The notes below the pieces were generated by a model, which saw nothing but the letters and a program-made list of their open reading frames with translations, ran no database searches and was not told the origin of the DNA. This document shows, piece after piece, positions 24,274-33,375 of a DNA stretch of 33,456 nt. Positions within the stretch are counted from its first letter, which is position 1, and the number at the start of each line of letters is the position of its first letter. A program made the position numbers and the translations under genes. Source of the DNA: Hymenobacter sp. (lineage in GTDB: Bacteria > Bacteroidota > Bacteroidia > Cytophagales > Hymenobacteraceae). The stretch covers positions 1-33,456 of the forward strand of contig JANXNW010000045.1 in the NCBI GenBank assembly GCA_025353905.1. The letters run 5' to 3'.

Positions 24274-26301
24274 TTACTGCACCAGAATGAGGGCCGTGCT
24301 GCCCGGCAAGCTTAGGCCGGCCGTGCCGACTTCTACCTTGTCCAGTCCGGCGGGGTTGATGGCCATCCCGCGCAGTACGGCCCGGTACTGGCCGGGCGGC
24401 ACGGGCAGCGCGGCGGGGGCGGCGGTGCCGTTGAAGAGCACCGTGATGCTGGCCCAGCGGTCTTGGCCGGCGTGGTCGAGCAGCTGGTAGCCGAGCGTGC
24501 CGGGCGGCAGGCCGGGCAGAAAAACCAGGTGCCGCGCAATCAGCTCCTGGGTGGGCAGCCGAAAAGCCGGGTGCGCCCGGCGCAGGGCAATGAGCTGGCG
24601 GTAAAACTCGCTCACGGCGCGGTAGCGGGCCTTGCGCGCCCAGTCGAGCCGGTTCACGCTGTCGGGCTGATTGTAGGAGTTGGAGCTGCCGCCTTTGGTG
24701 CGCAGAAAGTCGTCGCCGACCGCCAAAAACGGCACCCCCTGCGAGGTAAAAACGATAGTGGCGGCCAGCGCGTCGAGCCGGATGAGCTCCTCTTCGCTGG
24801 CGGCGGGGTGGGCGGCGCGCAGCTCGTCCCAGAGCGTGCGGTCGTCGTGGCAGGCCACGTAATTGAGGGCCTGGCCGGGCTGGCTGGCCCAGGGCGCTTG
24901 GCTGTAATTGACTTTCGAATAATCTATTTGCGGATGCTGCGTGGCCCCCACGATACCAAACTTGACGCTCTCCTCCAGGCCCGGCCGGCCGCCGGCGAAG
25001 CCGCCCACGGTGGGCTGGTTATAGGGCCCCTTGACAGCATCGCGCAGCTCGTCGCCGAAGGCCGCCACCCGGCTGAGCTGCCCGAGGTTGGCTTTCACGG
25101 CGCGCTCGGCTTCGGGCAGGGGCGAGGGGCCGGCCGCCCAGCCTTCGCCGTACACGAAAATGCGGTGGTCAATCAGGTCGAGGGACACGCGCACGGCCCG
25201 CATCGTGCCCACGTCGAGCACCCCCATCAAATCAAACCGGAAGCCGTCGAGGTGGTAGGCCCGCGCCCAGTACGTGGTGGCGTCCACGATGAGCTTGCGC
25301 ACCATGGGCCGCTCCGAGGCCAGCTCGTTGCCGCAGGCCGTAGCATTGGCCAGCGAGCCATCGGCCCGGTGCCGAAAATAATAGCCCGGCACGAGCTGCT
25401 CGAACGCGCTGGAGCCGGCGTCGGCGACGTGGTTGAAGACGACATCGGCCACTACGCCCAGCCGGTGCTGGTGCAGGGCAAGCACGAGCTGGCGCAGCTC
25501 GCGGACGCGGGCAGCCGGGTCAGCGGCATCGGTGGCGTAGGTGCCCTCGGGCACGAAATAATTCAGCGGGTCGTAGCCCCAGCCATAGCGGTCGGGCTGG
25601 GCGGGCGCGGCTTCGTCGAGCGAGTTGAAATCGTTGAAAGGCAGCAGGTGCAGGTGCGTAATGCCCAGCTCCAGCAAGTGCTGCAGGCCGGTGCTCACGC
25701 CGCCCGGCCCGGTGGTGCCGACCTGCGTCAGGCCCAAAAACCGGCCCCGGTGGGCGGCGCTCACGCCCGAGGCCGGGTCGCTGGTGAGGTCGCGGACGCT
25801 GGCTTCGCCGATGACGATGTCGGTGGCGTTGGGCTGGCGCGGGCGCTGGTCGTCGGCCCAGCCAGGCGGGGTGGCCTGGCTGGGGTCGAGCCAGGCCCCG
25901 CGCTGGCCGTTCACGCCCACGGCGCGGGCGTAGGGGTCGGGCACCTCGGCCCGCGCCTGGTCCCCGATGGTGGCCTGCACGGTGTAAAATCCGCCCGTGC
26001 CGGCCGGTCGCGTGGCGTACCAGGTGCCTTGCGACCCCCGCTTCATGGCGAAGCTGCCCGTGGCCGTGCCGCCCGTGCCGGCCGCGTAAAGGCGCAGCCG
26101 AACGTTTTTGGCCGTGGGGGCCCAAACGAGCAGCGTACCCTGGCCGGTCTGCGAATCGAACGTCAGGCCCAGGTCGGGGCCGGTGTAGTGAGGGTAGAGT
26201 GCAGTCGGGAAGCGGCGCTCGTCGGGGTCGGGCGGGGCGGCTGGTTGGCCGGGCGAAAGGGTAGGAGCGAGCACGAGAAGCAGGAGCAGCAGGCGGTTCA
26301 T
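24274..26301 (-). CDS. pulA: type I pullulanase (GH13)
   Basis: Signal peptide; YGWGYDPLNYFVPEGTYA, DVVFNHV, LDGFRFDLMGVLD, VYGEGW, NYVACHDDRTLWDEL; GH13 regions I-IV present. Confidence 0.92.
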   Translation of the reverse strand: MNRLLLLLLVLAPTLSPGQPAAPPDPDERRFPTALYPHYTGPDLGLTFDSQTGQGTLLVWAPTAKNVRLRLYAAGTGGTATGSFAMKRGSQGTWYATRPAGTGGFYTVQATIGDQARAEVPDPYARAVGVNGQRGAWLDPSQATPPGWADDQRPRQPNATDIVIGEASVRDLTSDPASGVSAAHRGRFLGLTQVGTTGPGGVSTGLQHLLELGITHLHLLPFNDFNSLDEAAPAQPDRYGWGYDPLNYFVPEGTYATDAADPAARVRELRQLVLALHQHRLGVVADVVFNHVADAGSSAFEQLVPGYYFRHRADGSLANATACGNELASERPMVRKLIVDATTYWARAYHLDGFRFDLMGVLDVGTMRAVRVSLDLIDHRIFVYGEGWAAGPSPLPEAERAVKANLGQLSRVAAFGDELRDAVKGPYNQPTVGGFAGGRPGLEESVKFGIVGATQHPQIDYSKVNYSQAPWASQPGQALNYVACHDDRTLWDELRAAHPAASEEELIRLDALAATIVFTSQGVPFLAVGDDFLRTKGGSSNSYNQPDSVNRLDWARKARYRAVSEFYRQLIALRRAHPAFRLPTQELIARHLVFLPGLPPGTLGYQLLDHAGQDRWASITVLFNGTAAPAALPVPPGQYRAVLRGMAINPAGLDKVEVGTAGLSLPGSTALILVQ

Positions 26302-26326
26302 GCCGGCAAGCTACGGGGCGGAGCGA

Positions 26327-26393
26327 GTGAATGAGCGAATGAGTGAAATAGTCTTTGTCCTCCACTCTCTCATTCACTCATTTGCTCATTCAC
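26327..26393. repeat. short inverted repeat gtgaatgagcgaatgagtgaa / ttcactcatttgctcattcac
   Basis: Arms 26327-26347 and 26373-26393, 20/21 complementary, 25-nt loop; shares 18-nt gaatgagcgaatgagtga with the in-frame array at 19800-19817. Confidence 0.93.
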
Positions 26394-26397
26394 CCCC

Positions 26398-27069
26398 TTA
26401 CTCCCCGCCAAAGCGGTAGCGCAGGCCCAGCGACGCGGACCCCACCGCCGTGCCGGGCGGGTTGAGCAAAGTCGTGGACAGATAGCCGCCCAGTACCATC
26501 TCGAATTGCGCGTCGAGCAGACCAACTAAGCGGCAGCTCACGCCGGGACCGATGCCGAGCAGCAGGTTGCGGGCGTTGGTGTTGAATTCGGAGGTAGCGG
26601 GGTTGTTCGGGAAGGGGTTAGGACCGTTGAAAGTGGTAGTCCCGGTCGAAGTGTATTGCCCGCACTCGTAGACGAAGCCGCCCAGCGCATACACCTGCAC
26701 CCGTTGGGTAGGGCGGCGCGTGAGGGTGTAGCGTCCCAGCAGGGCCAGGGCCAGCCGCCGGTCCGTTGCCGTGCCCTGTTGCGTGAATGGATACTCCGTC
26801 CCGCTGGCATCGCGGTAGCTACTAGGCAAGAAATAGTTGGACCGGTACGAGCTGTACGTGGCGCTGAGCTGCACCGCCCATCGGGGCCGCAGCTGGTAGC
26901 CAAGTGTGAGCTGCCCGGGCACGCCCACGCCGACGCCCGGCGACTGGTAGTAGCTCGTGTAGAGGGCCGCCCCGACGTAGAAGCGCTGAGTCGGAGCCGG
27001 TGGCGAGGGCACTTGCGCGTGAGCGGCCAGGGGCAGGGCTAAAAGCAGCAGTAGTTGATGCAGTCGCAT
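26398..27069 (-). CDS. outer-membrane beta-barrel protein
   Basis: Signal peptide MRLHQLLLLLALPLAAHAQ; alternating amphipathic strands; C-term ASLGLRYRFGGE. Confidence 0.75.
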   Translation of the reverse strand: MRLHQLLLLLALPLAAHAQVPSPPAPTQRFYVGAALYTSYYQSPGVGVGVPGQLTLGYQLRPRWAVQLSATYSSYRSNYFLPSSYRDASGTEYPFTQQGTATDRRLALALLGRYTLTRRPTQRVQVYALGGFVYECGQYTSTGTTTFNGPNPFPNNPATSEFNTNARNLLLGIGPGVSCRLVGLLDAQFEMVLGGYLSTTLLNPPGTAVGSASLGLRYRFGGE

Positions 27070-27147
27070 AGCGAGGTGGGGAAAAGAGGAAAGAGAAAGA
27101 ACATCCTGGAGCGAACAGGCAGTCAGCCCAAGCCACCGATACGGTTG

Positions 27148-27822
27148 CTACCGTGAGCCCAGGCCGTAGCGCAGCCCCAGCGACAGGCCCGGGTCGGGCA
27201 CCGAGCGCAGCGCCATTACGTAGCTGTTGAGCGTAGCATCGAGCACGATTTCCAGGCGCTGAGCGCAGCGGTAGCGCGCACCCAGCCCGGCCGTGAGCCG
27301 GCCCAGCTCGTAGGCGTAGCCTTCGCGAAAGCTCGTGGTGGAAGAGACGTTCGTGCCGTAGTCCGTGTAGGTGTATTGGTAGAAGCTGCGGTAGCGCATC
27401 TGCTGAAGCACGTAGCCGCCCAGCAGGTCGAGTTGCAGGCGGCGCGCCGGCCGGCGCAGTGCGTAGCGCGCCAGCACCGCCCAGCTGAGCCGTCGCCAAC
27501 TGGCCTGCCCCACGTACTCGTTGCCATAGTCGGAGCCAGCGCTTTGCTGCCGGGAGCTGAGCTTGGAGTAGTCGAAGGTGGGGCGGCTGTAAGTCAGGGC
27601 GAATTGCAGGGTCAGCCGGGGCCGCAGCCGGTACCCGACGCTGGCCTGCACGGGCACTACCAGCTCGGCCAGGGAATTACCGCCAGCCTGTTGAAAATCA
27701 TCGTGTTGTGCGCTCAGACCCAGGTAATAGCGCGCCACGGGTGGGGCGGGCAGCTCCGGAATCTGGGCCAGGGCGCGGCCCAGGCTGCTCAGTAGCACCA
27801 GCAAAAGCAGTAGGCGTAACAT
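27148..27822 (-). CDS. outer-membrane beta-barrel protein (tandem paralog of the 26398 gene)
   Basis: MLRLLLLLVLLSSLGRALAQ; YYLGLSAQHDDFQQ…VGYRLRPRLTLQFALTYS aligns by eye with FYVGAALYTSYYQS…LGYQLRPRWAVQLSATYS. Confidence 0.75.
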   Translation of the reverse strand: MLRLLLLLVLLSSLGRALAQIPELPAPPVARYYLGLSAQHDDFQQAGGNSLAELVVPVQASVGYRLRPRLTLQFALTYSRPTFDYSKLSSRQQSAGSDYGNEYVGQASWRRLSWAVLARYALRRPARRLQLDLLGGYVLQQMRYRSFYQYTYTDYGTNVSSTTSFREGYAYELGRLTAGLGARYRCAQRLEIVLDATLNSYVMALRSVPDPGLSLGLRYGLGSR

Positions 27823-27931
27823 AGCAGGTCCAGGGAGGAGTTAAGCTTGCCTGAGCAAATGTAATGGGCAGACCGCCATGCCCAAAAGCGCGGATGGACG
27901 AGCTCAAGCGGCTCCGGCTGCTCACCAACCC

Positions 27932-27939
27932 TACTTTTG
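27932..27939 (+). promoter_or_regulatory. -7 promoter box TACTTTTG for the sce7726-like gene
   Basis: Exact TAnnTTTG match 21 nt before the start codon. Confidence 0.5.
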
Positions 27940-27960
27940 CCTGTCCGCCATCAAACCTCC

Positions 27961-28569
27961 ATGAACGACCCCGCCCTGCGCGCCCGCCTCTACCCCTTGC
28001 TCACGGGCGGCGTATGGGTGGACGAGCTGCCCACCGGCAGCACCCGCGCCGACGTGGTGCACATCACCGAGCATTTCATGCACGGCTACGAGCTCAAGGG
28101 CGACGGCGACACGCTGGTCCGGGTTAAAAACCAGCTGCGCTGCTACGCTGAAGTGTACGACTTTGTCACGTTCGTCGTCACCGAAAAGCACCTGCCCAAG
28201 CTGTTGCCCCGGCTGCCCGCCTGGGTGGGCGTACTCGTGGCCGGGGCCGCCGAGAGCGACGGTTTGCGCCCGCACCGCCCGGCCGCCTACAACGCCCGGG
28301 TGCAGCGCGCACCCCTCGCGGCGCTGCTGCTGCTCGACGAGGTAAAGCAGTATTTACTGGCCCAGGGCCTGGCCGGGGCCAGCACCCTGCGCCAGCGCGA
28401 CGTGGCCCGCTACCTGCGCACGGCCCACGGCCTGCCCCTGTCGGGCCTGGCCCGGCACGTGCGCGAGCGGCTCATCGCCCGCCTGCCCGAGCGTCTGCAC
28501 TGGCGCGAGGTGCGCCGCGCCGAGCGCCAGCTCGTCAAGCAGGTGCGGGCGCGCCGCCGGGCCAAGTGA
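27961..28569 (+). CDS. sce7726-family-like protein (possible nuclease-fold)
   Basis: VWVDELPTGSTRADVVHITEHFMHGYELKGDGDTLVRVKNQLRCYAEVYDFVTFVVTEKHLPKLLPRLPAWVGV resembles the sce7726 pattern, with a D…ExK triad. Confidence 0.75.
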   Translation: MNDPALRARLYPLLTGGVWVDELPTGSTRADVVHITEHFMHGYELKGDGDTLVRVKNQLRCYAEVYDFVTFVVTEKHLPKLLPRLPAWVGVLVAGAAESDGLRPHRPAAYNARVQRAPLAALLLLDEVKQYLLAQGLAGASTLRQRDVARYLRTAHGLPLSGLARHVRERLIARLPERLHWREVRRAERQLVKQVRARRRAK

Positions 28570-28573
28570 AACT

Positions 28574-28659
28574 GTGAGACATGAGACTGTGGGAAGTGAG
28601 ATATGAGACTATCGCCTGATAACGTCTCATGTCTCACTTCCCACAGTCTCATGTCTCAC
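28574..28659. repeat. 36-bp hairpin inverted repeat (35/36), 14-nt loop
   Basis: gtgagacatgagactgtgggaagtgagatatgagac (28574-28609) versus gtctcatgtctcacttcccacagtctcatgtctcac (28624-28659); fills a convergent junction. Confidence 0.95.
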
Positions 28660-28660
28660 C

Positions 28661-31600
28661 TCAACGTGGCGCCTCGCCGCCGCTGAGCAGACGGGCGGGC
28701 AGCAGGTGCAGCGTCGTGTCGAGGCGCTGGCTCAGCAGCAGCTGGTGGCTGAGGCGGCGTACGCTGGCCTGGGCCTGGGCGAATTCTTTTTGCTGAAAAA
28801 ACCGCACCCGGTACTTTTCGCGGGGGGCTTCGCGGCGCAGGTGCACGTAGGTGAGGCGGCCGCCGGGGCGGCGGCGCACGGGCTCACCCGCCTGGATGCG
28901 GGCCTTGCGCCGCTCGTTGTTGCCGAGCAGCGCGTGCAGCGGGCTTAGGCCCAAAAACAAGTCGGCGCGGCCGTCGAGGTCGTAGCGGCCGCTGAGCTGC
29001 AGCTCGGTCAGGTTCGAGTTCAGGCGCAGGTCGGGGATGAGCAGCTCGCCCCGGCTCAGCAGAAATTCGCTGCTGACGGGCTCGAAGTACAGGTGCTCGG
29101 TGCGCTTTTGCAGAAACTTAAACCGAAACGCCTCGCGCAAGGCTTCCAGGTCCACCAGCTCCAGGCCGCGCAGGTCGGCTTTGAGGTAGGCGTTGGTTTG
29201 GTCGAGCTCCAGCAGAAAGCGCTCGTCGAGGTCAGTGCGCAAGGCGGCGGCGCAGCGCAGGCGGCCGCGGATGTTGTCGGCCCCCGGCAGGCTGGGCCGC
29301 AGCGCGGCGGCCGTGGCAAAGAGGGTCGAGAGGTCAATGTCTTCGAGCAGCACCTGGGCCTGGAGCGGGTGGTGCTGGCGGCCGGCGTTGGTGCGCAGCC
29401 GTCCGCGCAGCGTCACCCGGCCGTCGAGCGCGTTCAGGGTGCAGTCGTCGAGCAGGGCTTCGCCGGCCCGCAGCCGCGAGCTGAGCTGAAACTGCGAGCC
29501 GCGCACCGGCCCGTAGCGCACCTGCTCGGCCTGCACCCGCAGCCGGGCCGTGAAGGTGCCGTCCACGAACACGGAGGGCGCGGGCCCCTCCGCGCCGCGG
29601 GCCAGCGCCCGGCGGGCGCGCCGGTCGGCGCGGGCAACCGTGGCGGCCGAGTCGGGCGCGGGCGGGGCCACGCTGGCCAGCAGACGCAGCAGGCGCGGCA
29701 CGTCGAGGCTGAGGTAGCGCAGGTCGAGGGTAGCATCGGCGCTGGTCAGGTGCAGGCCGTCGAGCGTGGCTGTGGCCGAGCCCAGGCCCACGCCGCCCTG
29801 CGGGGCCACGAAGCGCAGCTCGGGCAGCAGCAGCCCGTTGCCGCGCTTTTCGAGGCGCAGGCGCAGCTCGCGCAGCTGCTCACCGCCGGGCAGCCCCAGC
29901 CCGCCGATGTCGCAGGTAATCTGCCCGTTGGCGGCCAGCAGCAGCTCCCGAATAGCCGGGCTGCCGCTTGGCCCGCCGGCCCGCCGCGCCGGGTGGCGCG
30001 GGGGCCGCGTCAGGCGCCCGAGCAGGTAGCGGTAGCTGAGCGTATCGAACTTAAACCGAAGATTATACGAGACCGGGGCCACCCGATTGGTCGAGTCGGT
30101 GGGCCACTGCGCCTCACCGCCCACCTCGCCCGCCCAGAGCCGCCCCCGAATGCCGCTGAGCTGGATGCGCTCGCCGTCGTGGCGCACCCGCACGGCCAGT
30201 GCGCGCAGCGTGTCGGTGGCCAGCCCCAGCCGGCCGCAGCGCAGGGCCACGTCGAAGCGCAGACCGGCCGGCACGAAGCGCGAGCCCAGCGTGGTGACGA
30301 TGCGCTGCCGGGCCGCCCGGCTGCGGCGGGGGGGCGGAGTTGTTCTGCCCACCATTGCTGTCCGGCCAGGCAGGCTGTCGGGCGCGCCGCTGGCCGTCGC
30401 TACTGCCGCGCCTCCTGCCGCCGGCCGGCGCAATAGCGCCCGCAGGCTGGCCAAGTCGAGCTGGTCGAGCGTCAGCTCGCCTTTAATATCGGTGGTGGGC
30501 TGCCTGTCAAGCAGATAGTCAAATAAATATCGGGTCGTGCCGCTGGCCCGAAACCGCATGCCGGCCAGCACCCCCGACGCGTTAGACAGGTGCCACACGC
30601 TGTCATTCAAGCCGATGCGCACGTTGAGGCCATGCAGGTCGGGCCGGCCGGGGCCGAGGTCGAAGGCCGCCTCGTGGAGCGTGGCCGTGCCGCGCACCGC
30701 CAGGTGGGTGTTGGCCAGAAAATCGCGCCGCAAGTCGCGCCGCGAGTCGCGCCGCATCGGGTCAGCCGCCGGCAGCCGGCCGCGCACCTGCACGTCGAGG
30801 TCGGCTGTGCCCTGGCGGGCCCGCCAGGGGCCGGGTACGCTCAGCAGGGCGGCCAGCGCGGGCAGGGCCGTGCGCCCGCGCAGCCGCCCGCTCACCACCG
30901 GCCGTCGGAAATTACGCACCGCGAAAGCCACGTCGAGCAGCCCGGCCGGCGAGTGGATGCGGCACTCGCTCAGGGTCAGCGACATCGTTTCGGGCCGGTG
31001 GGCGGGGCCGTTGTCGTAGGTGCCGCTCAAATCCCAGCGGTCAATGCGCCGGGCCGGGTCGGGCCACTGCACCTGCGCCCCGCGCAGGGCAAAGCGCAGC
31101 TCCACGTGAGGCCGCGCTTTGGGGCCGCTCAGCCCGTCCATCAAATATGTGATGTGGGCCTTGCTGGGGCTGCGCGCATCTTTCAAAAACGGCCGCAGGC
31201 TGGGCGGCAGCGCCACGCCGAGCACGCTGAGCAGGGGCTGGCTGCCGGCAAAGCGCAGGGCGAGCACCGTGCCGCGGGGCACGGCCGCTGTATCGGCCCG
31301 GTGCTCGCCGCTCACCCGCACGGTGTCGCCGTTGAGCGTGGCGCGGGAGTCCAGAAACTCGCCCCGCCGCGCCGCGAACCCGTAGCGGTAGTTGAGCCAG
31401 ACCCGCACGGGCTCGTCGGTGAGCAGCTCGCCGGTGCGGTTGCGCAGCTGCTCCAGGCGGCCCGTGGCCTGGCCGCGCACGGCCAGCACCCCGCCGCGCA
31501 GGCTGGCCGAGAGCCGCGCCTTCGCCACCTGCGCCCGCAGCGCGCTCTTGATGTAGTCGTTGCGCGTATCGAGCCGGAAGTTATAAATCAGCAGCGAGTC

Positions 31601-32074
31601 GAGGCTCAGGTCGGCGGTGGGCACGCGGGTGGCGGCCGTGTGCCGGGTGCCGCGCAGGCCCCAGCTGCGGCCGAGCGAGTCCACGCGCTGGGTCAGGGCC
31701 ACCTCGCGCAGGGTGAGGCGCGTCACCTGCACCTGGCGGCGCAGCAGCGCCCGCAGGCTCAGGCGCAGGTCGGCGCGGCCCACGGCCAGCACCCGCACCG
31801 CGCGCCCGTGCGAGGTGTCGGTCAGGGCCAAATGCCCGAGCGAGGCCGTGAGGTGCGGGAAGTCGTGCCACACCGAAAACTCCACCTCGAACGGACTCAG
31901 CACCAGCTCCGAGCCCTGGGTGAGGCGGGTGCGCAATTGCTGCCGCACGTAGTCCTGCCCATAGCGGCCGCTCACGAGCCAGCCCACGCCGGCCAGCCCC
32001 AGCCCGAGCAGCACCAGCAGCAGGAGCAGCGTAGCGGCTACCCAGCGCCCAATCCGACCGGCCTTCGACTTCAT
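28661..32074 (-). CDS. AsmA-like protein
   Basis: N-terminal TM, then …VLSPFEVEFSVWHDFPHLTASLGHLALTDTS…; C-terminal LDGRADLFLGLSPLHALLGNNERRK; 1137 aa. Confidence 0.83.
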   Translation of the reverse strand: MKSKAGRIGRWVAATLLLLLVLLGLGLAGVGWLVSGRYGQDYVRQQLRTRLTQGSELVLSPFEVEFSVWHDFPHLTASLGHLALTDTSHGRAVRVLAVGRADLRLSLRALLRRQVQVTRLTLREVALTQRVDSLGRSWGLRGTRHTAATRVPTADLSLDSLLIYNFRLDTRNDYIKSALRAQVAKARLSASLRGGVLAVRGQATGRLEQLRNRTGELLTDEPVRVWLNYRYGFAARRGEFLDSRATLNGDTVRVSGEHRADTAAVPRGTVLALRFAGSQPLLSVLGVALPPSLRPFLKDARSPSKAHITYLMDGLSGPKARPHVELRFALRGAQVQWPDPARRIDRWDLSGTYDNGPAHRPETMSLTLSECRIHSPAGLLDVAFAVRNFRRPVVSGRLRGRTALPALAALLSVPGPWRARQGTADLDVQVRGRLPAADPMRRDSRRDLRRDFLANTHLAVRGTATLHEAAFDLGPGRPDLHGLNVRIGLNDSVWHLSNASGVLAGMRFRASGTTRYLFDYLLDRQPTTDIKGELTLDQLDLASLRALLRRPAAGGAAVATASGAPDSLPGRTAMVGRTTPPPRRSRAARQRIVTTLGSRFVPAGLRFDVALRCGRLGLATDTLRALAVRVRHDGERIQLSGIRGRLWAGEVGGEAQWPTDSTNRVAPVSYNLRFKFDTLSYRYLLGRLTRPPRHPARRAGGPSGSPAIRELLLAANGQITCDIGGLGLPGGEQLRELRLRLEKRGNGLLLPELRFVAPQGGVGLGSATATLDGLHLTSADATLDLRYLSLDVPRLLRLLASVAPPAPDSAATVARADRRARRALARGAEGPAPSVFVDGTFTARLRVQAEQVRYGPVRGSQFQLSSRLRAGEALLDDCTLNALDGRVTLRGRLRTNAGRQHHPLQAQVLLEDIDLSTLFATAAALRPSLPGADNIRGRLRCAAALRTDLDERFLLELDQTNAYLKADLRGLELVDLEALREAFRFKFLQKRTEHLYFEPVSSEFLLSRGELLIPDLRLNSNLTELQLSGRYDLDGRADLFLGLSPLHALLGNNERRKARIQAGEPVRRRPGGRLTYVHLRREAPREKYRVRFFQQKEFAQAQASVRRLSHQLLLSQRLDTTLHLLPARLLSGGEAPR

Positions 32075-32104
32075 ATGGGCAAGCTACGTCAGGAGCCAGT
32101 GAAT

Positions 32105-32277
32105 GGAAGTGGTGGGAGGTGAGGTGGGGAGGCAAAACGTCCGTCATGGCGAGCGCAGCGAAGCAATCGCACCTGTTGAGCGCGTCGGGCGAGCTTAGCA
32201 ACGAGCTGAGCAGGTGCGATTGCTTCACTGCGCTCGCCATGACCGGCGTTTTGCCTCCTCACCTTCTCACTACTTCC
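32105..32277. repeat. layered inverted repeat sharing its core with the 14628-14792 element
   Basis: Core gtcatggcgagcgcagcgaagcaatcgcacctgtt … gcaggtgcgattgcttcactgcgctcgccatgac, with outer arms ggaagtggtgggaggtgagg… / …cctcctcaccttctcactacttcc. Confidence 0.92.
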
Positions 32278-32337
32278 CTCAAACCGCGCATCTTTGCGCT
32301 TATTGCCGGCCGGCTGGCCTTTTAGCCCTTACGTTTT

Positions 32338-33375
32338 ATGAACCGTCGTGCTTCCCTGCTTGATTTGGCCAAAACGCTGGGCCTGGCCGCCTCTACCGTG
32401 TCGCGGGCGCTGGCCGACCACCACGACGTGAGCGCCGCCACCAAGGCGCGGGTACGCGCTCTGGCCGCCGAGCTGCACTACCAGCCCAACCCGCTCGCCG
32501 CCGGCCTGCGCCGGGGCCGCTCCAACACGCTCGGCGTGGTGGTACCCCACCTGACGGGCTATTTCTTCGCCCAGGTTATCGAAGGTATTGCTTCGGAAGC
32601 GCGCCAGGCGGGCTTCAGCGTCATGGTTTGCCAGTCGGACGAGAACGCCGCGCACGAGGCGCAGGCCATCGAGCTGCTCATCAACGCCCAGGTGGCGGGC
32701 ATCCTCGTCTCGCGCTCCGATGCCACCCAGGATTTTGCCCACTTCGAGGCGGCCCGGCAGCAAGGCATTCCGCTGGTGTTTTTCGACCGCGTGGTGGAAG
32801 GGCTCAAGGGGCCGAACATCAGCTCGGTAACGCTCAACGACTACCTCGGCGCGCGCCAGGTAGTCGAGCACCTGCTGGCCCAGGGCTGCCGCCGGGTGGC
32901 CCACCTCACCGGGCCGCTGACCGTCAACATTCACCGCCACCGCCACCAGGGCTACCTCGACGCGCTCGCCGCCGCCGGCCTCACCCCCGACCCGCGCCTG
33001 ACCGTGCTCTGCGAGCTCAGCCAGCAGGGCGGGGGCCAGGCCATGCGCCGCCTGCTGCACCTCTCGCCCAAGCGCCGCCCCGATGCCGTGTTCGCGTCCA
33101 ACGACCTGGCCGCCGTCGGCGGCCTGCAAGTGGCGCGCCGCCAGGGTGTGCGTGTGCCCCAGGACCTGGCCCTGGCCGGCTTCAGCAACGAGGTCTTTAC
33201 CACCCTCACCGAGCCGCCCCTGACCAGCGTGGACCAGCGCGGCGAGCAAATGGGCCGCACCGCGGTGCAGCTCTTGCAGCGGATGCTGCCCGCCGCCGGC
33301 CAGCACGCCCGCACCCCGCGCGGCATCGTGCTCAAGCCCCACCTGCTGATACGCGAGTCGTCGCTGCGGGGGTAG
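32338..33375 (+). CDS. LacI-family transcriptional regulator
   Basis: SLLDLAKTLGLAASTVSRALADHHDVSAATKARVRALAAELHYQPNPLAAGLRRGRSNTLGVVVPHL…; LacI HTH and periplasmic-binding-like effector domain. Confidence 0.95.
   Translation: MNRRASLLDLAKTLGLAASTVSRALADHHDVSAATKARVRALAAELHYQPNPLAAGLRRGRSNTLGVVVPHLTGYFFAQVIEGIASEARQAGFSVMVCQSDENAAHEAQAIELLINAQVAGILVSRSDATQDFAHFEAARQQGIPLVFFDRVVEGLKGPNISSVTLNDYLGARQVVEHLLAQGCRRVAHLTGPLTVNIHRHRHQGYLDALAAAGLTPDPRLTVLCELSQQGGGQAMRRLLHLSPKRRPDAVFASNDLAAVGGLQVARRQGVRVPQDLALAGFSNEVFTTLTEPPLTSVDQRGEQMGRTAVQLLQRMLPAAGQHARTPRGIVLKPHLLIRESSLRG

Noticed and set aside
24463-26334. 623-aa plus-strand ORF
   Set aside because: Antisense to the type I pullulanase, whose motifs are clear on the minus strand.
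30590-32122. 510-aa plus-strand ORF
   Set aside because: Antisense to the AsmA-like gene; no domain pattern.
765-32277. Classical insertion sequences or transposons
   Set aside because: No transposase or integrase ORF found in the window and no target-site duplications recognised around the inverted repeats by eye.
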